Assembly: GCA_003254885.1 (NCBI GenBank)
Contig: QANT01006271.1
Coordinates: 1 to 64,000 of the forward strand
Direction of reading: 5' to 3'
Source of the DNA: Purshia tridentata
Taxonomy: Eukaryota > Streptophyta > Magnoliopsida > Rosales > Rosaceae
Length of the DNA stretch: 64,000 nucleotides
Positions 1 through 12,406 of the stretch are shown piece after piece. The first letter of the stretch is position 1, and every line of letters starts with the position of its first letter. Made by a program: the position numbers and the translations under genes. The notes under the pieces are model-generated. The model searched no databases. It was not told the DNA's origin and saw only the letters and a program-made list of their open reading frames with translations.

Positions 1-968
1 TTTGAGTTCATAGAATTTAGAAGACTAAATCAATTTACACGAGAGTTAATATTAAGAAATAATTAGATATAAATTCAAAATTCATACATGACTTTGGATA
101 AAACGTCTGAACTCTTTTATTTTTGTCAGAAGTACTTATCCTTAACAACTAAGATGACAATTCTTAAATCATAATTATTACATCATCTTTGTTACACATA
201 TGCATTATATATGCCACACAATCTTCCATCATATAGAAAAAGTAATTGCTTTTGCCTGCCCTTTGAGCAACTTCAACAATGATCGATGGGGAAGCATATA
301 TATATATTCTTATAGTCCTTTCAGAATCCCTTTATAAGGAATATATAGAAATATTCTGGTAGCAGCAATGATTCGATTTTCTTATTACTAGTTATAAACT
401 TTTATTTGTTTAATAAGAAAATTTTGTTTTTCTATAAACATAAGCAATAAAAGCATACATAAACACAAAATCGTACATTATAAATAAAATGGCGTTAATA
501 TTCGACCAAATTTAGTCGTCAGCATTTCTAGTACAACCAAAATCTTTGTTAAAAGAATAAAAGCAGTTGCATTTTCTTATATGTATTTGAGTGAGTGCAA
601 ATAATATCGTCATTATTACTCATAATTTTATTTGTACTCTAAAATAATAATGCAAAGAGTGTTAAAGAAGAAAATTATATTATTAAAGCTGTGGAACCAC
701 AAACCACATGGCTTTTGAATCTAGACCCTAAATTGTAATGACAACTTATTAAATGTTGACACTAGCACAATTTTTCTGTTGAATAATGTCCCACTTATTC
801 CAAGGCCAATTAATGAACAATTGAGAGAGTGACACTTCATTCTTTGTTTTATTTCTTATCCTTTTTTTGGGGCTTTACATTATTGGCCCAAGCCCAAGTC
901 TTAGCCCATTTCTCTTTACCTTATGATCTAAGTTATCTAACGCAGTTTTGTATCATATAATATTTCAG
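1..968. other. AT-rich non-coding DNA left of the SDI1-like exons
   Basis: No coding signal is visible. I looked for the expected first exon of the neighbouring SDI1-type gene, which in the family encodes a conserved VPSGD-type stretch ending in a KHxQ motif, and did not find it. The stretch is therefore either part of a long first intron or sequence upstream of a truncated gene. It ends in a pyrimidine-containing tract and a TTTCAG acceptor at 963-968. Confidence 0.6.
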
Positions 969-2106
969 CTAGTTGAAAAGGATCCAGAGACAGCAATAGT
1001 TCTGTTTTGGAAGGCAATAAATGCAGGGGATAGAGTAGACAGTGCCCTGAAGGACATGGCTGTGGTGATGAAGCAACTAGACAGAACTGAAGAAGCCATT
1101 GAAGCTGTGAAGTCTTTTAGAGGGCTTTGCTCTAAACAAGCCCAAGATTCACTTGACAATGTCCTCATTGACTTGTACAAGAAATGTGGGAAAATTGAGG
1201 AGCAGATAGACTTGCTCAAGAGGAAGCTCAGGTTGATATACCAAGGAGCAGCCTTCAATGGAAGACCCACTAAGACTGCACGCTCTCATGGAAAGAAGTT
1301 CCAGGTTTCTGTTAAGCAAGAGACCTCTAGATTACTGGTGCTTATCTTAACTCTCACTCCATTGATTATTGCTGTCTCACTATGAATTTAGACCATTAAT
1401 TAGCTTGCTTTTTCTATGAATGTGTCATCAAGATTGAAACGGCTAACATGAACATCTTATATTACTAGATTTTCTACTGAGCTGGCCCAATTAGAACTTC
1501 TTCTTTTCTATGTAGATTTGACAGCCCATCACGTTTCAGCCAACCTGATCATTTGTAGCCCATTTCAGTCACATTTCTTGCCAACCCACCCTAAAATCTT
1601 TAACCCTTACTCTAAATCCTACATAAGTGAACTTTACCCTATAAATGATAGGTGGTCAAATATCTGGCATGATATATAATATGTTGTTTTACTGTGAATT
1701 GCAGGGGAATTTGGGCTGGGCTTATATGCAGAAGCAAAACTTCATGATGGCAGAGGTAGTGTATCGAAAAGCCCAAATGATCGACCCCGACTCGAATAAG
1801 GCCTGTAACTTGGGCCTTTGCCTGATGAAACAGGGTCGTTATGAACATGCACGTGTGGTTCTTGAAGAGGTGTTGCAAAGTAGACTTCCGGGATCTGATG
1901 AGAGTAAGTCAAGGAAAAGGGCCCATGAATTGCTAATGGAGTTGAGGTCCATGCATGCTGAACCTGAGTCATTGGACTTTGTGGGCCTAGATGATGATTT
2001 TGTCAAAGGGCTAGAGCAGTTGATGAATGAATGGGGCCCATTTAGATCCAAGAGACTTCCCATCTTTGAAGAAATCTCTCAATTTAGAGATCAAGTGGCA
2101 TGCTAA
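969..2106 (+). CDS. SDI1: SDI1/MS5-family TPR protein, 5' end not in window
   Basis: SULFUR DEFICIENCY-INDUCED proteins are TPR proteins that in Arabidopsis respond to sulfur starvation and lower glucosinolate synthesis. MS5/POLLENLESS3 is a meiotic relative. Two exons are visible, 969-1337 and 1705-2106. They join in phase 0 so that RLL is followed by GNLGWAYMQ, giving 256 residues. Family hallmarks include LVEKDPE, KAINAGDRVDSALKDMAVVM, LIDLYKKCGK, KPTKTARSHGKK-like RPTKTARSHGKKFQVSVKQE, VYRKAQMIDP and the C-terminal KRLPIFEEISQF. The ending resembles SDI1 more than MS5, but SDI1 and SDI2 cannot be separated with certainty. The first exon, normally about 30-40 codons with the start ATG, is not within the 968 bases upstream. 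PANC follows on the same strand, the order known for At5g48850 and At5g48840 in Arabidopsis. Confidence 0.88.
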
Positions 2107-3245
2107 TATTTTTTCTTTCCAATTTTTACCCTTTTATGGTTTTTCTCTTGTTGATATATAGGTGTGTTAGTGTATTACGAGAAACAAACACACAAAGAAG
2201 TTATTGTGTGAGCATGTTTGGGTAAATTAAAATAAGGCCCCTTGTACATAATAATAATGATTCTAAGTTGGCAATAGAAAGGTGGTTTGTGAACCAACAA
2301 TTTATTGGTTCCATTTGGTATATAATTAATTTGATCTATCAGTGCTAGTCATACCAATAGAGCATTTTGGTTTTTAATGGCATCCCCATATGTCAATTCA
2401 TCTTGTTGAATATTGTTTATTTTGGTGGCGGCATAAAACTTGAGTGATACGACTTATATTATTTCTATCCTATACACAACCAACATATAGTTAAATATTT
2501 CTTATTTCATGACAAGATAATTAATACATTGTCATTGAATTGTTTGGATACTTAATTAGGATTAAATACTTTTGTTACATGAGAGGAAAACCAACCTTGT
2601 ACTGTAACTCATTAATCCATTTATATTTACCATTTGAGTTAACTCCAAGTGTTGAGTGGGATCAAAGTATTTTAGTTATAATATGTGGGTGTAAGCCTCT
2701 ACCATGTGTAATGTAAAAGAGGTAAAAAGATTTAGTTGTCTCTGTCTTGAAAAGCTAACCGAGCCAAAAATAAAAAATAAGATAAGTACAAACCCAACAA
2801 CACTCTCTGAACTCTCCTTGATATCATCAACATAGTGAGATAATGAACATTCTCCCTTTGATATCATCAACAATTAAATCGCTATAAACAAAATGCATGA
2901 ATGAAAAATGCATCCTATACGAAGAAAGCGTCGAAGACCACACGAAAACTCACCAGAATTTTTTAGAAAAATTAGACCAAAATTTGGAAGCTAATGACAA
3001 AAAAGCATTATCTTTAATACTTTATCGGTCAGCTTAGGAAGGCGCGACCCAACCTACCCGCCATATATGCAGCGACCTTACTTTGGTATTGAATTAAAAC
3101 CGAGCAAAAACAAAACAAAAAAGGATATAAAAATGCGCAATTCCATGAAGCATTGAACTCAATATTTCATCACTGACCTCAATCTCTTTCCCTCGGGAAT
3201 GCTCTGATTGGAATAAGAACTCAAGAGTCCTAAACCCAGTTTTCA
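2107..3245. other. Intergenic DNA between SDI1-like gene and PANC
   Basis: About 1.1 kb without convincing coding potential. It holds the 3' UTR of the SDI1-like gene and the promoter and 5' UTR of PANC. No repeat or RNA gene is recognised. Confidence 0.6.
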
Positions 3246-5175
3246 ATGGCAGCTAAAGAGCCAGAGATAATCAGAGACAAAGACGAGATGAGGAAGTGGT
3301 CAAGGGCCATGAGATCCCAAGGCAAGACCATTGGCTTAGTACCCACCATGGGTTTTCTCCATGAGGGCCACATATCACTCATCAGTGAAGCTCGCAACCA
3401 CGCTGACCTCATCGCGGTGTCGATCTATGTGAACCCAGGTCAGTTCTCTCCCTCCGAGGACCTTTCCACATACCCATCTGATTTCCATGGCGACATCCGA
3501 AAGCTCATGGCGGTTCCTGGTGGTGTTGATGTTGTTTTCAACCCTCACAATCTCTATGACTATGGAACGGGCACAGACCCATGTGTGAGTAATGGTGGGG
3601 TTGATGGTAGAGAAGCTGTGAAGGTGGTTTCTTGTGTGGAAGAGAGGAGTTTAGGGCATGAGACATGGGTCAGGGTTGAGAGGTTGGAAAAGGGTATGTG
3701 TGGGAAGAGTAGGCCTGTTTTCTTTAGAGGGGTTGCCACTGTTGTCACCAAGTTGTTTAATATCGTGGAGCCTGATATCGCTGTGTTTGGGAAGAAAGAT
3801 TATCAGCAATGGCGGATTATTCAGCGGATGGTAAGTTCCTTGTAGAATTCTAGAGCCCCCTGTTTTGGTTATGGAAAGTGAAATAGGAAGAAATTACATG
3901 CACATGATTAAGAGAGGAAGGCACTTTCAAACTAAAGTTGCTCTTTGGATAAATAAGAATGTTTTTATTGGGAAATTTATTGTCATTGCTCTTATAATTA
4001 TGGAGTTGATAATTTCAACCCAATTTTGGTCTTAGTTATGGTTATAGTGGAAGAGTGTAAAAATTTGGAATGTTTTTCCATTACAAGAATGTTTAGTGCA
4101 CTCATTTGTTTAGCGAAGAGAAACAGATTGCCAATGTTGCATTCATTTGCAGTTGGGGGCTTGTTGTCATTGAATTGGCGTATATTGCAGGTTCAGTTCT
4201 GATATTAGGTGAATGAATTTGGGGTTTGGGGTTAAGAGTTAACACCTGTTCCTTTTGTTTGGTTGATTTCACTTGGCCATCACCTAAAAGTTTTTGCAAG
4301 ATATTGATGAAATGGTGTAAGCTACATTTGTAGAAAGTCATGCAGTGCTGCTTATTGATTATTATTCTGTTTGAATTTGTACAGGTTCGAGATCTTGATT
4401 TTTCCATTAGAGTGATAGGTACCGAAATAGTGCGTGAAAACGATGGCCTCGCAATGAGTTCACGCAATGTGCACCTCTCACCAGAAGAAAGGGAGAAGGT
4501 ACTCTACATGCTAGTTAAGCTTGTTTATAGTTCACTTTCTTTCAGAACTATTAATTACTGCATTTAGCCTATCTTGTTTAGCGTGAATGCTGAACTTTGA
4601 GTCTTTGACCATGTGGACCTGATATGCATTTATCCTATTTCTTTTCTGATGCAATTTCTTGTGCACAGTTAAAGATGTCTTCTTTCTTGTGATGGGCAGG
4701 CACTGTCAATAAACAAGTCATTGTCAAGAGCTAGATTTGCTGCAGAAAAGGGTCAAATTAATTGTAAAGAGTTGAGAGACTTGGTCATCCAAGCAATAAG
4801 TGAAGTTGATGGAAGAGTTGATTATGCTGAGGTGAGCATGGAAGAACTTCCTTGTCTTGCTGTTTTGGATTCTAAGAGGGAACAATAAGTAATTGATACT
4901 TATTTTGACTTTTCAAAGTACTTGATATATGGTATTCTAGAATCTATACTGTAGTCTGGACAGCAAATTAGAATTAGAAATTATCACTTATCATAGGTGG
5001 AATCGATGAGAAAGAATTAGTTGACAATGTTCTAATTGCTTGGGCATTTTGCTGGCAGATTGTGGACCAACAAAATTTAAAAGCAGTAGAAGAGATCAGA
5101 AGTCCTGTTGTGTTCTGTGTTGCTGCCTGGTTTGGAAAGGTCAGACTCATAGACAACATGGAGATCAACATCTGA
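3246..5175 (+). CDS. PANC: Pantoate-beta-alanine ligase (pantothenate synthetase)
   Basis: Catalyses ATP-dependent condensation of pantoate and beta-alanine, the last step of pantothenate (vitamin B5) synthesis. Four exons were joined by reading phase: 3246-3830, 4385-4498, 4700-4831 and 5059-5175, giving 315 residues, close to plant and bacterial PanC. Motifs visible are PTMG (33-36), the HIGH-type nucleotide motif HEGH (39-42), a VNPGQF pantoate-site segment, the GKKDYQQ loop (about 184-190) and SSRN (220-223), all typical of the cytidylyltransferase-like fold. The N terminus begins directly with the enzyme domain and has no evident transit peptide, which agrees with the cytosolic location reported for plant PANC. 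An insertion of roughly 20 residues, rich in Gly and Val, after the DYGTGTDPC stretch also occurs in plant enzymes. The gene converges on the minus-strand VAMP gene. Confidence 0.97.
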
Positions 5176-5734
5176 ATCATGTGTTCTTACCTCAGATAAT
5201 TCCTACACGTTTGACATTTTTTAATTTTTTGTCTTTGGCGAAAGCCATTTTTATACATCACTTTCAAGGGGCATTTCCCTTATATTTTCAATTTTATCAA
5301 TGCTATAAGCTTACAGTAAAGAGCAGTAGTACAGGACTCCCAACATTTTATCTTTTTTTCATTTTCTGGTTTTTTTGTTTGTTTTGTTTGGGCGATGGTC
5401 GTGATCTTTTCGTTCTCCTACCCCTATTTCTGAGACTTTGGAGAACTCAATAGAAAATTTAAGATCAATCACAGTGGTCTCACAAATTCCATTGCTTCCA
5501 ACCATAATAGTGCTACAATGTAAGTTTTTGAGAACAAAAGAAAAAGAATAAAAAACCATTCACACATCCAAAAGACTATTATAGAAAGAATTCACGAATA
5601 ACTATACAAACACCGTCTTACAATACAACTTATAGCAGAAAGTGGAATTTGTGACCAAAAATAAGTATGCGTAGACCGTCGTAGACAACAGCAGGAGGAA
5701 TTCCACCCAATTCCTGACGAGTCATGAGGATCCA
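5176..5734. other. Convergent 3' regions of PANC and VAMP72
   Basis: Both flanking genes end here, PANC from the left and the VAMP gene from the right. T-rich and A-rich stretches fit overlapping or closely spaced polyadenylation regions. ORFs in this stretch run through these UTRs and show no recognisable protein features. Confidence 0.6.
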
Positions 5735-8022
5735 TCAGCATTTAAAGCCATTGCAAACAGATAGAACAATGATGAGAATCAAGGCGATTAAGATTCCCAA
5801 AACTATCAGCTTGATCTTCATGTTCTGCAACCACATCTTCCTCCTCATCTGGGTTCCCTGCTGCCTGAAATCTTGTGCCTGAAACACCACACCAATCAGT
5901 AAACTAAAAGCAGAATGCATGATTCACACAAAGATAATTATAATTAAACCAATGGAAAGAAAAGCTTCAGCCCACCCCATGAGGTTCAGTTTCTGTACAA
6001 GTAATTAAATTGCCTACTGACATCTGAAATATACGCATTTTAGTTTTCAAGATATGAACAAGTCAATTCTAAGTTAGTTTCAGATAGCATTTCTCTTTTC
6101 TAGCATTGCCGTAGTAAATAAAATGAAATCAATTCCTGACCTGCGAGCGAAGGTTCTCCGTTTTGTCCACCAGAAGTTCTATCTTTTCCCCACGATCGAG
6201 AACCTGCAAAGGAACATCAGCAATTAAATGACATAGCACCATATTCATCCCAATTTCTAAATTGTTATTATCAATGGAAAGAAATATCCATCCCAGCCAA
6301 AATAATTGACTACAAGAAATAGATAGCAAGCTAACTAAAGATGGCTATCTTTTGTAGACCCAACACACAATCACAAGTGGTCATAACAAGGCCTTACCTT
6401 TTCAATATTTTCCATCATAACTCCTTTGACTTCTGAGACTTGAGCTTTCACTTTAGAAAGTTTGCTGATCTCCTCAGGATGATCCACACAATATTGCATA
6501 TGCTCCTTCAGTTTGGACCTATATTATTGCCACCAAATTATGGCATTAGAATACTTCATGGCAAAGGAATGAAACCTTCCACTAAATGAATAAAAGATAA
6601 CACAGTTACCCAAATTCCTTGTTCAGACTATTTGCAACTGCTGTTGCAGCTTTTCCTCCACCATATCTATTGGTGAAATCCTCCTTGACTCGCTCAAGGA
6701 AGGCAATAGGAATTTGTCGACCCATAGCCTCAACAGCAACTACACAGTATGCTGTAGCATTGAAAGGGTGAAGTTAGTTCAACCACAGACATAACTGTAG
6801 CAGAGTTCAAAAAGATGGGCAAAACAGAATCCAATTATCTAATTATGCATTTATTGCGATCTAAGTTTTTAAGTTAACATACATCATTGTAATTAATTAT
6901 CAAACCCAAAAAGTTTGTATTTGACCAGTAATTTTCTTTTCTTTTCCTTAGCTTCATAAACTTAAGGTTCAAGTGCAGGCAATCATTTGAGAGAACCATT
7001 TCTGACAAAGATTAAAGTACTGTCGCATCCCATTTTCACTAAATGACTAATTCTGTTTTGGTAAGCTTAACTTGGTAGCGAGCAAACAACTAGTAGTAAT
7101 CCTTCAGATGGTAATTACATAACCCTAAATCAAAAGGGGTCAAAAAGCAAAGAAAGAGATAAGGACCCAAGACTGCAGATAAATTGTGATACTATGCTCA
7201 TTTGGCTCATTGGCTGCACAAAAACTTGCAGGAAATCGAGGGAGAACATATATTTGGGTAGAATAATTTTTACTAACTGCAACCAAAGAAAATAAGAGCC
7301 CCACTCAACCAAGTCATTAAAATTTAAAACAAATATGCTTAACATAATTCAATAGTTCATTTCATTTTATTCTCAGCTTAGGAATCAATTCAACACGCAT
7401 GTAAGCTAAAAATAATAGGAGATTGAGCTTCTTATTACTTTTTTTAAACCTTTTCATTGAGCAGACCTTGACAAAATCACTTATCTTAGTTTATTAAAGA
7501 AATGCACAAAAGTCGGAGTTTTATTTTCTTTCATTTTCTTTCCTTTTATTTCTTTATTCTAAACATTTTCTTATCTACCAAACGGCCTACTAGGTGATCA
7601 CAGAAGCCGCAAAAACGCATAAGCAATTAAGAGCTTGTAAATCTATACCAATCGAAAACTAAAAATGAATGAATCATCCAAAAATAGCACGACTAAACAT
7701 AGAAACCGCCAAAACCATTCAAATCAAGCAAAAGAAGGAAATAAAACACCCGATCGAGCCGTGGATCGGAGCAAATAATAAAAAGAAAATCAAGGAAATA
7801 GTATTCGGAAGAGATCGGAGAGAGAGAGTTACTGAAGCCATTATCGACGAGGTAGTTGAAGGTGTGGCCGTCGCAGTTGTAAGTGAACTTGTTGTTGGTG
7901 GCCGGAAGCTTCTGGAGGCACTGCGAAGCTATGCTGGTGAAGTTTCCAGTGAATTCCGTGTACTCTGCGAGAATCACCGTCCCACGCGCCACGAAGCTGT
8001 AGATCAACGATTGCTGCCCCAT
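5735..8022 (-). CDS. VAMP721: R-SNARE of the VAMP721/722 type
   Basis: Vesicle-associated membrane protein acting in secretory traffic to the plasma membrane and cell plate, where it pairs with Qa-SNAREs such as SYP121 and KNOLLE. Five exons on the minus strand: 8022-7833, 6751-6610, 6518-6398, 6203-6141 and 5878-5735. Together they encode 219 residues, exactly the length of Arabidopsis VAMP721. The N-terminal longin domain starts [14 protein letters not shown] and continues through a YLVDNGFTYCVVA segment. The R-SNARE helix follows, with [19 protein letters not shown] carrying the zero-layer arginine region. A single C-terminal membrane anchor runs from about residue 190 to 214 and the protein ends in CNGFKC. 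VAMP721 and VAMP722 are nearly identical, so the exact paralogue name is tentative. Long GA tracts lie just upstream in the 5' UTR or promoter. Confidence 0.96.
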
Positions 8023-8046
8023 CGATTCGATACCCCAACCCTAACC

Positions 8047-8048
<2 letters not shown>

Positions 8049-8078
<30 letters not shown>
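8049..8078. repeat. (GA)n microsatellite in the VAMP72 5' region
   Basis: An uninterrupted GA tract of about 15 units lies 27 bases upstream of the VAMP start codon, so it probably falls in the 5' UTR. On the transcribed strand it reads as CT/TC. GA tracts of this kind are known binding sites of plant BPC/GAGA factors, which is only a possibility here. Confidence 0.9.
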
Positions 8079-8079
<1 letters not shown>

Positions 8080-8143
8080 CGGAGGGTTTGAGGGTTTTGT
8101 TGCAGAGAGAGAAATAGAATCAAAGGCCCGGTGGTTTTATTGT

Positions 8144-8144
<1 letters not shown>

Positions 8145-8176
<32 letters not shown>
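8145..8176. repeat. Second (AG)n microsatellite upstream of VAMP72
   Basis: A second uninterrupted AG tract of 16 units, separated from the first by about 66 bases. Paired GA tracts are common in plant 5' leaders and core promoters. Confidence 0.9.
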
Positions 8177-8179
<3 letters not shown>

Positions 8180-10013
8180 GGGTTGTTTTTGTTTTTGCTT
8201 AGATGAGAAGCTAGGTAGCGAGGATGGTCTTCGTTTGTGAGGTTGTTTAACTACCCTCTGAATTCATAGAAATAACGAAACTGCCACCCAGTTCCGGCTG
8301 CTGTCTAATTTTGAAATTTTGAAACATTTGATTTGAATACACGCACTCTTCAACAAAAGTCAAGGAGACGCGCAGAGAAGCCCTCTAGAAAGTAGAAACT
8401 CATTCAAACGACCTCCCAACATCTTTCTTTTTTGGTAAGCGTTGAAAATAAACTTTGTGAACCAAAATTTTGAGATCAATTCTTTGTTTCCTTATATTTT
8501 ACAATCCATCCATTTTTGGATAAAGCTCTATTAATCCGAGAATTTAACAATGTGAACGAATTAAGATTTCAAAATTTTATTAGCTAAATTTCAATTTTGC
8601 AATCAATTTTATTACTATCGTACATTATTTTTATGTGTTGAAAGATGTTACTATCATTTTGATAGCAACTACCAACTTCTTTGAGTGAATAATTTAAACC
8701 ACCCTATGCAATGCAATGGATAGAGCATTGAAACTCACGGTTCCCCTTGATGCATCATAGATGACGATTATTGCCGAATTAAGTAGTTTTATTTTTAAGA
8801 AGGAAGGGAGGTTGAGAGTTTAGACCCTAGGATATTCCACCAACTATGTTGCATTTCAATGCCATCTGACCTATGAACTAATTTCTCTAGTAAGGCCCAT
8901 CAATACCCACCATTTATTCATTAATTTCAACTAACCTTTGTACCCAACCAAAAAAAAAAACCAACTTATTCTTTTTTTTTTTTTAACACGAAAAAAGAAA
9001 CATGGAAGTAAAAATGCTTCATTAAATGTTTAAAAGTGAGAAAGTAATCATCCTCTTTCCTATTAACAAAACAACGACAATTATCATGCGATTCTTGCCT
9101 AATATAAATTGAAAATACCGAATGTGTAGATGAGCTCTTGTTTTGTGTTTTTTCACAAGTAGTACACATATGTTTTAATTAGGTTAACTGGTGCCAGATT
9201 GGTGCACTTACACAACATGATCCTCAACAATTTTGTTCTCCATTCTCTCGTACTTCACAAAATAACATTAATTAATTTATCATGCACTATTAACAATGGC
9301 TAAAATCTGATGTTGCGTGTGCAATCCAGCAAGTTATCACAAATAGTGACATTAAATCATTTATATCATTGTCAATGAGTTACAACTTCCGTACGTAGTA
9401 TACCACCATTTTTTGTTCCTATTTATATTACCGATTAGCATTTCACATTTTTACAACAATTCATGGATGTTGTTTGGATTGCTTAATGCCTTGAAGTTAA
9501 TGGAAATTACGTGTTTGGTTAATTATGGAGGAAACAACCTCAACTTGTCGGACATAGTTTATTTAAGTAAAGATTTACACTCTCTCATCTTAAATATAAG
9601 GTCTTAAAGCAAATTTCAGACACTTACATATGAAGCAAATTCGAATGTTTTCATGTTTAGTGAAGATTTAAAATAAAAATGTATGCATTTACAGTTAGTT
9701 TCAATATAACTTCACCAAAATAATACGTCTCAACCATCCAACTAGATCTCACCACCCTTCAAATTATCTTATGAGGAATGATAGGCTGCACACGTACAGT
9801 TTTGGTGGACCCCAATGTTGGGCCTTGTTTTGTGCAACTTAGGCCCACCTTTTCATTATGAACTTAGGTCCGACCCAGTGAAGAGTAAATTGGGTGGACC
9901 CAAGCCCAAACGTAGTACGACGGTTGCGAACCCCAAAGTTCTTTCGTTGGATTGACTACAAGAAAAAGCAGAGAAACAAAGCGAAAGTGTCAGAATCCAG
10001 AATCAAAGTCAAA

Positions 10014-11833
10014 ATGATTAGTGGGGTGTTAGCTTCAGCTTCCCCACAAACTTTTTCTTCTTCTTTTCTGCTATCTAAGCTCAAAACCAACTGCTATTGC
10101 TATGTGTCGAGCTCTATTAGTGTTCCCACGCTATGCTCTTCAGATCTCAAGCTCAAAGGGATTGGATTGTATGGAACAAGGGGCTCTAAGAGAAGCAGAG
10201 TGCACTGCAATAGTAGCACCGGACCTGGTGGACCTGGCTCTGGTATTGTCACCTCTATGTCGTCAAACTCTTAGCTTTTTGTGTGTGAATTGTGTGGTTG
10301 TGGTGGAAATGAATCTTATAGCGGTGCCTTGTTGTATTATATGAAGTGTGTTCTTCTTTAAATGAAGAAAAATGATGTGTTAATTTGGGCTGATTTGTTG
10401 ATTCTGTGATGTGTTAATTTTGTTCAGTTTGTGTTAACATTTCATGGAATTTATGACTGGGATTCGATGATGATTGATAATTTGCTGTTGAGGGATTGGT
10501 TGTTTTGAGCTGCTCATTCAATTGACTTCATTTTCTTCTTGTATCCTGAAGAAGATTTTTATTTGAGATTAAAATAAGTTTGTATCATAAGTATTGATAT
10601 CTATGATCTGAAGGTGTTACCTCTCATCCATATAACTGGAACTTTTGTAGTGAGGTTGGATTGTAAATACACTCTCTTTCACATTATTATCTGCAAGTTA
10701 AGTTGGATTGATAAAAAGAAATATTTACCTGTTCTATAATGTCATTGTTTATGGAGAAATAGATAGTTTGGATTGGAAATTGCAAACTATTGAGGAACTG
10801 AATATTGCAGGTGATGGTGATAGCAGGAGCGTTTTGGACGCCTTTTTCTTGGGGAAAGCTCTAGCAGAAGCCCTGAATGAGCGTATTGAGTCCTCTGTAG
10901 GCGAGTTTTTGAGTACAATTGGTAGGCTTCAAGCTGAGCAACAAAAGCAAGTAGAGGAGTTTCAGGTAAGCAGTTAAAGTTGGTGTTATTCCAATTTATT
11001 CATGAATTCTTTCTTCTTCTAAACTGCTGGCTTCAATCGAGATCAACCATTGTGGAAGATTTCCTTTAAGCTTGTTTTCTAACTTTATAACTTTGTCAAA
11101 CATGTGCACTGTGTTTATACTACTGAGAAGAACATGCATGCTGGTATTGTTCTTTTCCATACAGTCGATTGCTTTTTAGCACCCACATAGGCCAAGCCCA
11201 CTTCTTTTAGTTCCAGTTCTGCTTTACAAATTTGTTGTCGCACTTCTTTAACTGAAACTAATCTCTTTGACCATGTTCCAAATTAGAGAGGTTGAAAAAA
11301 TACTTTTGGTGTCTATGCACTACACAATTTCTAAATCACTTTAATTATAGCAGACCATTCAGCAAATTCACCAGATTACAGTGAATAGTATAGAATCAGC
11401 TACATAATTTTCGTATTGGTTTTTCTAGATTTGTTGTGGACTGTATAGTGCTAATTATTTGGGGGGTTTGACTTAAACGACTGCATCAATCATAATGGAT
11501 ATTAGTCGCCATGCTGGACCGTTCCTTTCACCTGTTAGTGCTAAAGAAGCATATGCTTCATTATCTATGCAGGAAGATGTACTGCAAAGAGCCAAAAGGT
11601 CGAAAGAGAAAGCAGCACGTGAGGCCATGGAGGCACAAGGACTCGTTTCCAAATCTACTAAAGAAAGTAAAACACCAGTCACCAATGGCGTTGCTCCGGT
11701 AACTTCAACTACCACCAATACTGTGACTCCTGTGAATCAACCCTCATTGTCTGAGCCAGCTCCCTCAACAACTAAGGATGAACCAGATCCTACAAACCAA
11801 GACACAGTTTTAGGGGCGCCAAATGATGATTAA
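10014..11833 (+). CDS. Small plastid-targeted protein of unknown function
   Basis: Three exons join in phase: 10014-10242, 10811-10965 and 11573-11833, giving 214 residues. The first 60 or so residues are rich in Ser and Thr with few acidic residues, typical of a chloroplast transit peptide. A Gly-rich linker (GPGGPGSGDGD) follows. The conserved core reads VLDAFFLGKALAEALNERIESSVGEF and then a charged helix with LQAEQQKQVEEFQEDVLQRAKRSKEKAAREAMEAQG, likely coiled coil. The C-terminal 60 residues are low-complexity Thr/Pro/Ser. From memory it resembles Arabidopsis At4g13200, reported in plastoglobule preparations without a known function. That match is unverified. The start is the ATG after a plain 5' leader; a longer in-frame reading to 9894 lacks transit-peptide character and is less likely. 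Confidence 0.84.
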
Positions 11834-12406
11834 CATCCATCTCCATTTGTTAGTAGTATAACTTACACTTTCCACCCAATACAGTGTTTTCATTGCGGTG
11901 TAGATCCGCCCCTTATCAATTTGATGATAAGTTATTGTAGCTTTTTGAGGCATATGGGATGTCAAATTCACTCATGTCAGATTATTTGTAGCCCTTCTAG
12001 AAACTTGTGTCATACGGTGATCATGACTTATGAAACATAACATATATAGATTTCCCTTGCTCATTATTGTTGTTTGTTCTATATGGTCCCTATAGTTAAC
12101 TAAAAATGACCTATTAACCTTTATGGTCCTATGAGAGTTTGGATGAACTTGGACATCGTTGTACCCCTATCAAATGTTTTGATTAATCATGACTCACGAG
12201 ACAGCACAAGAAATAATTGAAATTGAATCAAGCTTTGATTAATAGGCAGATGTAATTCTTGTCCGTACGAAGAACTCTGAACACCAGTAGTAATCATACA
12301 GTCGTACATAATTTTTAAAAGAAACAAAGAGCAGGCGACCTCAAGATTGAACTTGGTATGCATCTTAAAGCGCCTCTGAAAATACAGATTTATTTTATGG
12401 TCACAG
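11834..12406. other. Convergent intergenic region
   Basis: The 3' UTRs of the plastid-protein gene (plus) and NSN1 (minus) meet here. No further coding or repeat feature is recognised. Confidence 0.6.

Larger units (their letters stand above)
8023..10013. promoter_or_regulatory. Shared divergent upstream region of VAMP72 and a plastid-protein gene
   Basis: About 2 kb separates the two start codons, which point away from each other. The VAMP side carries two long GA tracts. The middle is AT-rich without coding signals. A polyadenylation-like, T-rich stretch near 8940-8990 and some simple A runs are present. No TATA box can be assigned with confidence. Confidence 0.45.

Noticed and set aside
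965-1270. Minus-strand frame opposite the SDI1-like exon
   Set aside because: It is an antisense shadow of the TPR-coding exon; the plus strand has clear family motifs.
7669-8091. Plus-strand frame over the VAMP first exon and GA tract
   Set aside because: The minus strand encodes the longin domain; the plus reading ends in an Arg-Glu repeat translated from GA microsatellite.
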